This document shows, piece after piece, positions 12,837-14,577 of a DNA stretch of 14,577 nt. A program made the position numbers and the translations under genes. Below the pieces are notes generated by a model. That model was given only the letters and a program-made list of their open reading frames with translations, had not been told where the DNA came from and searched no databases. Origin of the DNA: Patescibacteria group bacterium. GTDB taxonomy: Bacteria > Patescibacteriota > Gracilibacteria > UBA1369 > PNNO01. Where the stretch lies: positions 1 to 14,577 of the forward strand of contig JAHJMX010000069.1 in the NCBI GenBank assembly GCA_018821175.1, read 5' to 3'. How positions within the stretch are numbered: position 1 is the first letter of the stretch; the number at the start of each line of letters is the position of its first letter.

Positions 12837-13998
12837 AAAAATAGTTATTTGTGGGCATTATGGTGCTACAAATATTGGAGATAGTGCAATTGGACTTAGT
12901 ATTATTCAGGGTTTGCAAAAGCTTTATGATAAGCCAAAAATTACTATTTTGGGTTATGACGCAAAGAGGATTGATAAATTTTATGCTGAATTCGTGGGGG
13001 ATAATATTGTGAAGGGGGAATACTTGCTTCCTTTGGGGTTTAGGTCCTTATTCCGAGGGATTTTCAAAGGAACAATTTGGCGTACATTGAAGGCAATTAA
13101 GCGTTGCGATCAATTTATACTTGGTGGTGGAGGACTTTTTGTCGACGAAAGAATCTTTGCAGTTTTTTTATGGGGGATGCATGCGTTTTGGGCTTACTTG
13201 CTGCGGAAGCAGGTTGTAATGATCGGGCAAAGTGTTGGACCGCTCAATACACGAATCGGGAGATTTATTGCAAAAAAGGTTTTTAGTAGGGCAAAATTTA
13301 TTGGGGTTAGAGATGAAAATTCAAAAAAAGTGCTTGAAAGGATTGGTGTTAAAAATAAAATCATTGTGTCTGCAGATGCAGTATTTGGGTTGAATCTTGA
13401 TAGTAAAAATGATTTTGGCGGGGAGCTTGAGAGGTTGAATAAAAAAGTTGAACAAAAAGGGTTAGATGGATATTTTATTCTCTCGATTCGAAGCTGGGGA
13501 AGTAACCCGGGAGAGGTGTATAAAAAAATTGTACAAAAGGCGCTCTTGATTACGGAGAAATATCGCTTGCTTCCAGTCTTTGTTCCGTTTCAATTGGTCA
13601 AAGAAAATGATCAAGAGATGTTGAATAAAATTCTTGTACAAAGTAACGTTTTTGGTGAATTTGAAGTGTTAAAATTTGATAATAATATTTTTAATGTTTT
13701 GAGTGTAATTGGGGGATCAAAATTTACGGTTGGGATGAGATTACATTCATTGATTTTTTCTATAATTTCAGATGTTCCATGTATTGGAATTTCGTATTCG
13801 GATAAAGTTCGTGACTTGATGAGTTATGCAGGGCTTTCAAAATATGTAATTTCTTTGGATGAAAATATCGACACAAAAATACCCTCTATGGTTGACGATA
13901 TTGTTAAAAATGACACTGAGTATAGGATGTTGCTCCAGAAGGCGCGTTTGAGCATGAAAAAAGAGTGGGATTTGATGCTTAATGAAACATCGATGTAA
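12820..13998 (+). CDS. csaB: Polysaccharide pyruvyl transferase (CsaB-type)
   Basis: CsaB-family enzymes transfer a pyruvyl group from phosphoenolpyruvate to sugars of secondary cell-wall polymers, which in S-layer bacteria creates the ligand for SLH domains. Landmarks are GHYGATNIGD (12-21), GGGGLFVDE (102-110), GQSVGP (136-141), GVRDENS (162-168), SIRSW (222-226), GMRLHS (305-310; the Arg-His pair is the family signature) and GISYSDKV (323-330). At 392 residues it has normal length. No signal peptide is seen, in line with a cytoplasmic enzyme acting on a lipid-linked polymer. The start overlaps rnhB by 17 bases, so the two are likely translationally coupled. It suggests an envelope with a pyruvylated glycan and possibly an S-layer. 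No SLH-domain gene is visible here. Confidence 0.9.
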   Translation: MEKTAKKIVICGHYGATNIGDSAIGLSIIQGLQKLYDKPKITILGYDAKRIDKFYAEFVGDNIVKGEYLLPLGFRSLFRGIFKGTIWRTLKAIKRCDQFILGGGGLFVDERIFAVFLWGMHAFWAYLLRKQVVMIGQSVGPLNTRIGRFIAKKVFSRAKFIGVRDENSKKVLERIGVKNKIIVSADAVFGLNLDSKNDFGGELERLNKKVEQKGLDGYFILSIRSWGSNPGEVYKKIVQKALLITEKYRLLPVFVPFQLVKENDQEMLNKILVQSNVFGEFEVLKFDNNIFNVLSVIGGSKFTVGMRLHSLIFSIISDVPCIGISYSDKVRDLMSYAGLSKYVISLDENIDTKIPSMVDDIVKNDTEYRMLLQKARLSMKKEWDLMLNETSM

Positions 13999-14079
13999 AT
14001 CTTACATTTTGCTTTTGTAATGAAAGAAAAATGCTTGGATTTTAATTTTTGACGAATTTTGCCATTCTTTAATGTTATA

Positions 14080-14152
14080 TAGCCCAACTAATCTTGACAA
14101 AAAACGTCAAATCTTTTATACTGGCCTCCAATCTTTTGGTATGGTTGGGCTA
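14080..14152. repeat. 9-bp inverted repeat flanking a strong promoter
   Basis: TAGCCCAAC (14080-14088) is perfectly complementary to GTTGGGCTA (14144-14152), with 55 bases between the arms. The promoter at 14094-14122 lies between them. A shorter inverted repeat, TTGAC/GTCAA (14094-14098 with 14106-14110), is centred on the -35 element. These could be regulator binding sites; no known operator is recognised. Confidence 0.6.
14094..14122 (+). promoter_or_regulatory. Near-consensus sigma70 promoter
   Basis: Perfect TTGACA (14094-14099), exactly 17 bases, then TATACT (14117-14122). This is the best promoter match in the window. Transcription would begin around 14129. Nothing long is encoded downstream inside the window, so it drives the small ORFs, an RNA, or the gene starting at 14564. 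Confidence 0.8.
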
Positions 14153-14218
14153 AAAAACGGCTTTAAAAAGCGAGTAATTGCGAATCTAACGGGTGTCTGG
14201 AAGTCCAGACTTTCTTAG
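14141..14218 (+). CDS. Possible 25-codon small ORF (cationic peptide or leader peptide)
   Basis: ATG at 14141, about 12 bases after the predicted transcription start, opens 25 codons to TAG (14216-14218). The peptide begins MVGLKNGFKKRV and ends IANLTGVWKSRLS, with net positive charge. No Shine-Dalgarno sequence is present, as for the confident genes of this window. The last third is embedded in the hairpin at 14188-14232, an arrangement seen in attenuator leader peptides, but no run of a single amino acid's codons is present. It shares the spaced pattern VIA-x3-G-x-WK with the small ORF at 14435. It could be a real microprotein, a leader peptide or chance. Confidence 0.4.
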   Translation: MVGLKNGFKKRVIANLTGVWKSRLS

Positions 14219-14246
14219 TGAGCGAACTCGTTATATGTTGTTTTTT
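14188..14246 (+). terminator. Hairpin with U-tract, possible attenuator or terminator
   Basis: Outer arms AACGGGT (14188-14194) and ACTCGTT (14226-14232) pair with one G-U. Inside, GTCTGG (14195-14200) and CCAGAC (14205-14210) form a 6-bp hairpin with an AAGT loop. Six T residues follow at 14241-14246, eight bases after the stem. The gap to the T-tract and the unpaired internal stretch make this weaker than a classic terminator, so partial termination or attenuation is possible. Confidence 0.4.
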
Positions 14247-14295
14247 ACAAATTATTGCTGAAAGATTGTGATCATTGAAAATTAGTTGCGGAAAG

Positions 14296-14358
14296 TTCAT
14301 TTGGCCCGATGTGATCGAGAATGAATTGGACCAAATGAATAGTTTTAATTTTTTATTA
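14296..14358 (+). terminator. 9-bp hairpin followed by T-rich stretch, possible terminator
   Basis: TTCATTTGG (14296-14304) is perfectly complementary to CCAAATGAA (14331-14339), extended by CC/GG after one mismatch. A T-rich run (14343-14365) follows. The stem is A/T-rich with a large loop, so termination efficiency is uncertain. It would end a ~220-base transcript from the promoter at 14094-14122. Confidence 0.4.
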
Positions 14359-14363
14359 ATTTT

Positions 14364-14566
14364 TTAACCCAAGAAACACAGCCCTGAATTTTCTTGAAGG
14401 CTGGCAAGTTTCGTCTCGGAGAAAGGAGAAAATAATGACCCGAGAAGAAGTAATTGCCCTGGCCCGGGGGAAATGGAAGGGCGGATAAGTAATTTTTTTC
14501 AACCCAAACCTGTAAAACTGAAGATTTTCTGCGGCGTGAGTCGTGGAGAAAAGGAGACCAATCATG
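14364..14566 (+). repeat. Two related leader modules, each ending in a Shine-Dalgarno sequence and ATG
   Basis: The leaders before ATG 14435 (from ~14361) and ATG 14564 (from ~14493) share, in the same order, a T-run, AACCCAA, CTGAA, TTTTCT, a TCGT element, and GGAGAAA with GGAGA just before the start codon. Small gaps separate the matching blocks. The spacing between the two start codons is 129 bases. This looks like a degenerate tandem duplication. Confidence 0.55.
14435..14488 (+). CDS. Possible 17-codon small ORF with strong Shine-Dalgarno
   Basis: ATG (14435-14437) to TAA (14486-14488) encodes MTREEVIALARGKWKGG. AAAGGAG (14422-14428) sits six bases upstream, an ideal Shine-Dalgarno placement not found before the confident genes of this window. 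A short GC-rich inverted element (GCCC...GGGC) in its second half is followed by seven T residues (14493-14499), so premature termination after the ORF is possible. It may be a leader peptide for the gene beginning at 14564, a genuine microprotein, or a fragment of an acquired gene. Its sequence is higher in GC than the rest of the window. Confidence 0.45.
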   Translation: MTREEVIALARGKWKGG

Positions 14567-14577
14567 AAACGTTTTTG
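14564..14577 (+). CDS. Start of a further ORF (partial, runs off right edge)
   Basis: AAGGAG (14551-14556) followed after seven bases by ATG AAA CGT TTT gives a well-formed start (M-K-R-F). Only four complete codons lie in the window, so nothing can be said of the product. Confidence 0.5.

Noticed and set aside
13992..14020. Terminator directly after csaB (TTACA...TGTAA)
   Set aside because: Only a 5-bp A/T-rich stem with no T-tract after it; too weak to call.
14356..14565. 69-codon minus-strand frame at the right end
   Set aside because: It is opposite the two Shine-Dalgarno-led starts and looks like a shadow of the G/A-rich leaders.

Overview
The window looks like an AT-rich, compact bacterial chromosome segment, plausibly from a Candidate Phyla Radiation (Patescibacteria) genome. 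That placement is inference. It rests on the low GC, the tight gene packing, very large proteins that I do not recognise, almost no Shine-Dalgarno sequences and a CPR-like DUF5663-type small protein. No rRNA or other taxonomic marker is present. The standard stop codons (TAA, TAG, TGA) behave as stops throughout.

Left two thirds (1-8794, minus strand): a six-gene unidirectional cluster with gaps of 11-43 bases, read right to left from one good sigma70-type promoter (8828-8856). In order of transcription the products are a 954-aa coiled-coil protein, a 123-aa helical protein (DUF5663-like), a 341-aa helical protein, a 497-aa collagen-like protein, a 53-aa coiled-coil microprotein, and a protein of more than 918 aa. 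The last one runs off the left edge in perfect 60-bp (20-residue) tandem repeats. None has a recognisable enzyme domain or an obvious signal peptide. The cluster looks like a dedicated structural or filament-forming system of unknown role and is the most interesting part of the window.

Middle and right (8795-13998, plus strand): ordinary housekeeping and envelope genes. These are trigger factor (tig), a two-TM LapA/DUF1049-like protein closed by a strong intrinsic terminator, a 465-bp intergenic region rich in inverted repeats, an ArsR-like winged-helix regulator with a degenerate nucleotidyltransferase-like domain, and an rplS-rnhB-csaB operon from its own TTGATT-N17-TATAAT promoter. CsaB is a polysaccharide pyruvyl transferase and points to pyruvylated cell-wall polymer and S-layer anchoring.

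Right end (13999-14577): no long gene. A near-consensus promoter (14094-14122) sits between the arms of a perfect 9-bp inverted repeat. It is followed by a 25-codon small ORF, two hairpins with U-rich tails, a 17-codon small ORF and the first codons of another ORF. The last two ORFs have strong Shine-Dalgarno sequences and are preceded by recognisably related leader sequences. This differs from every other gene in the window and may be a tandem small-ORF/leader system, an acquired segment or an assembly junction.
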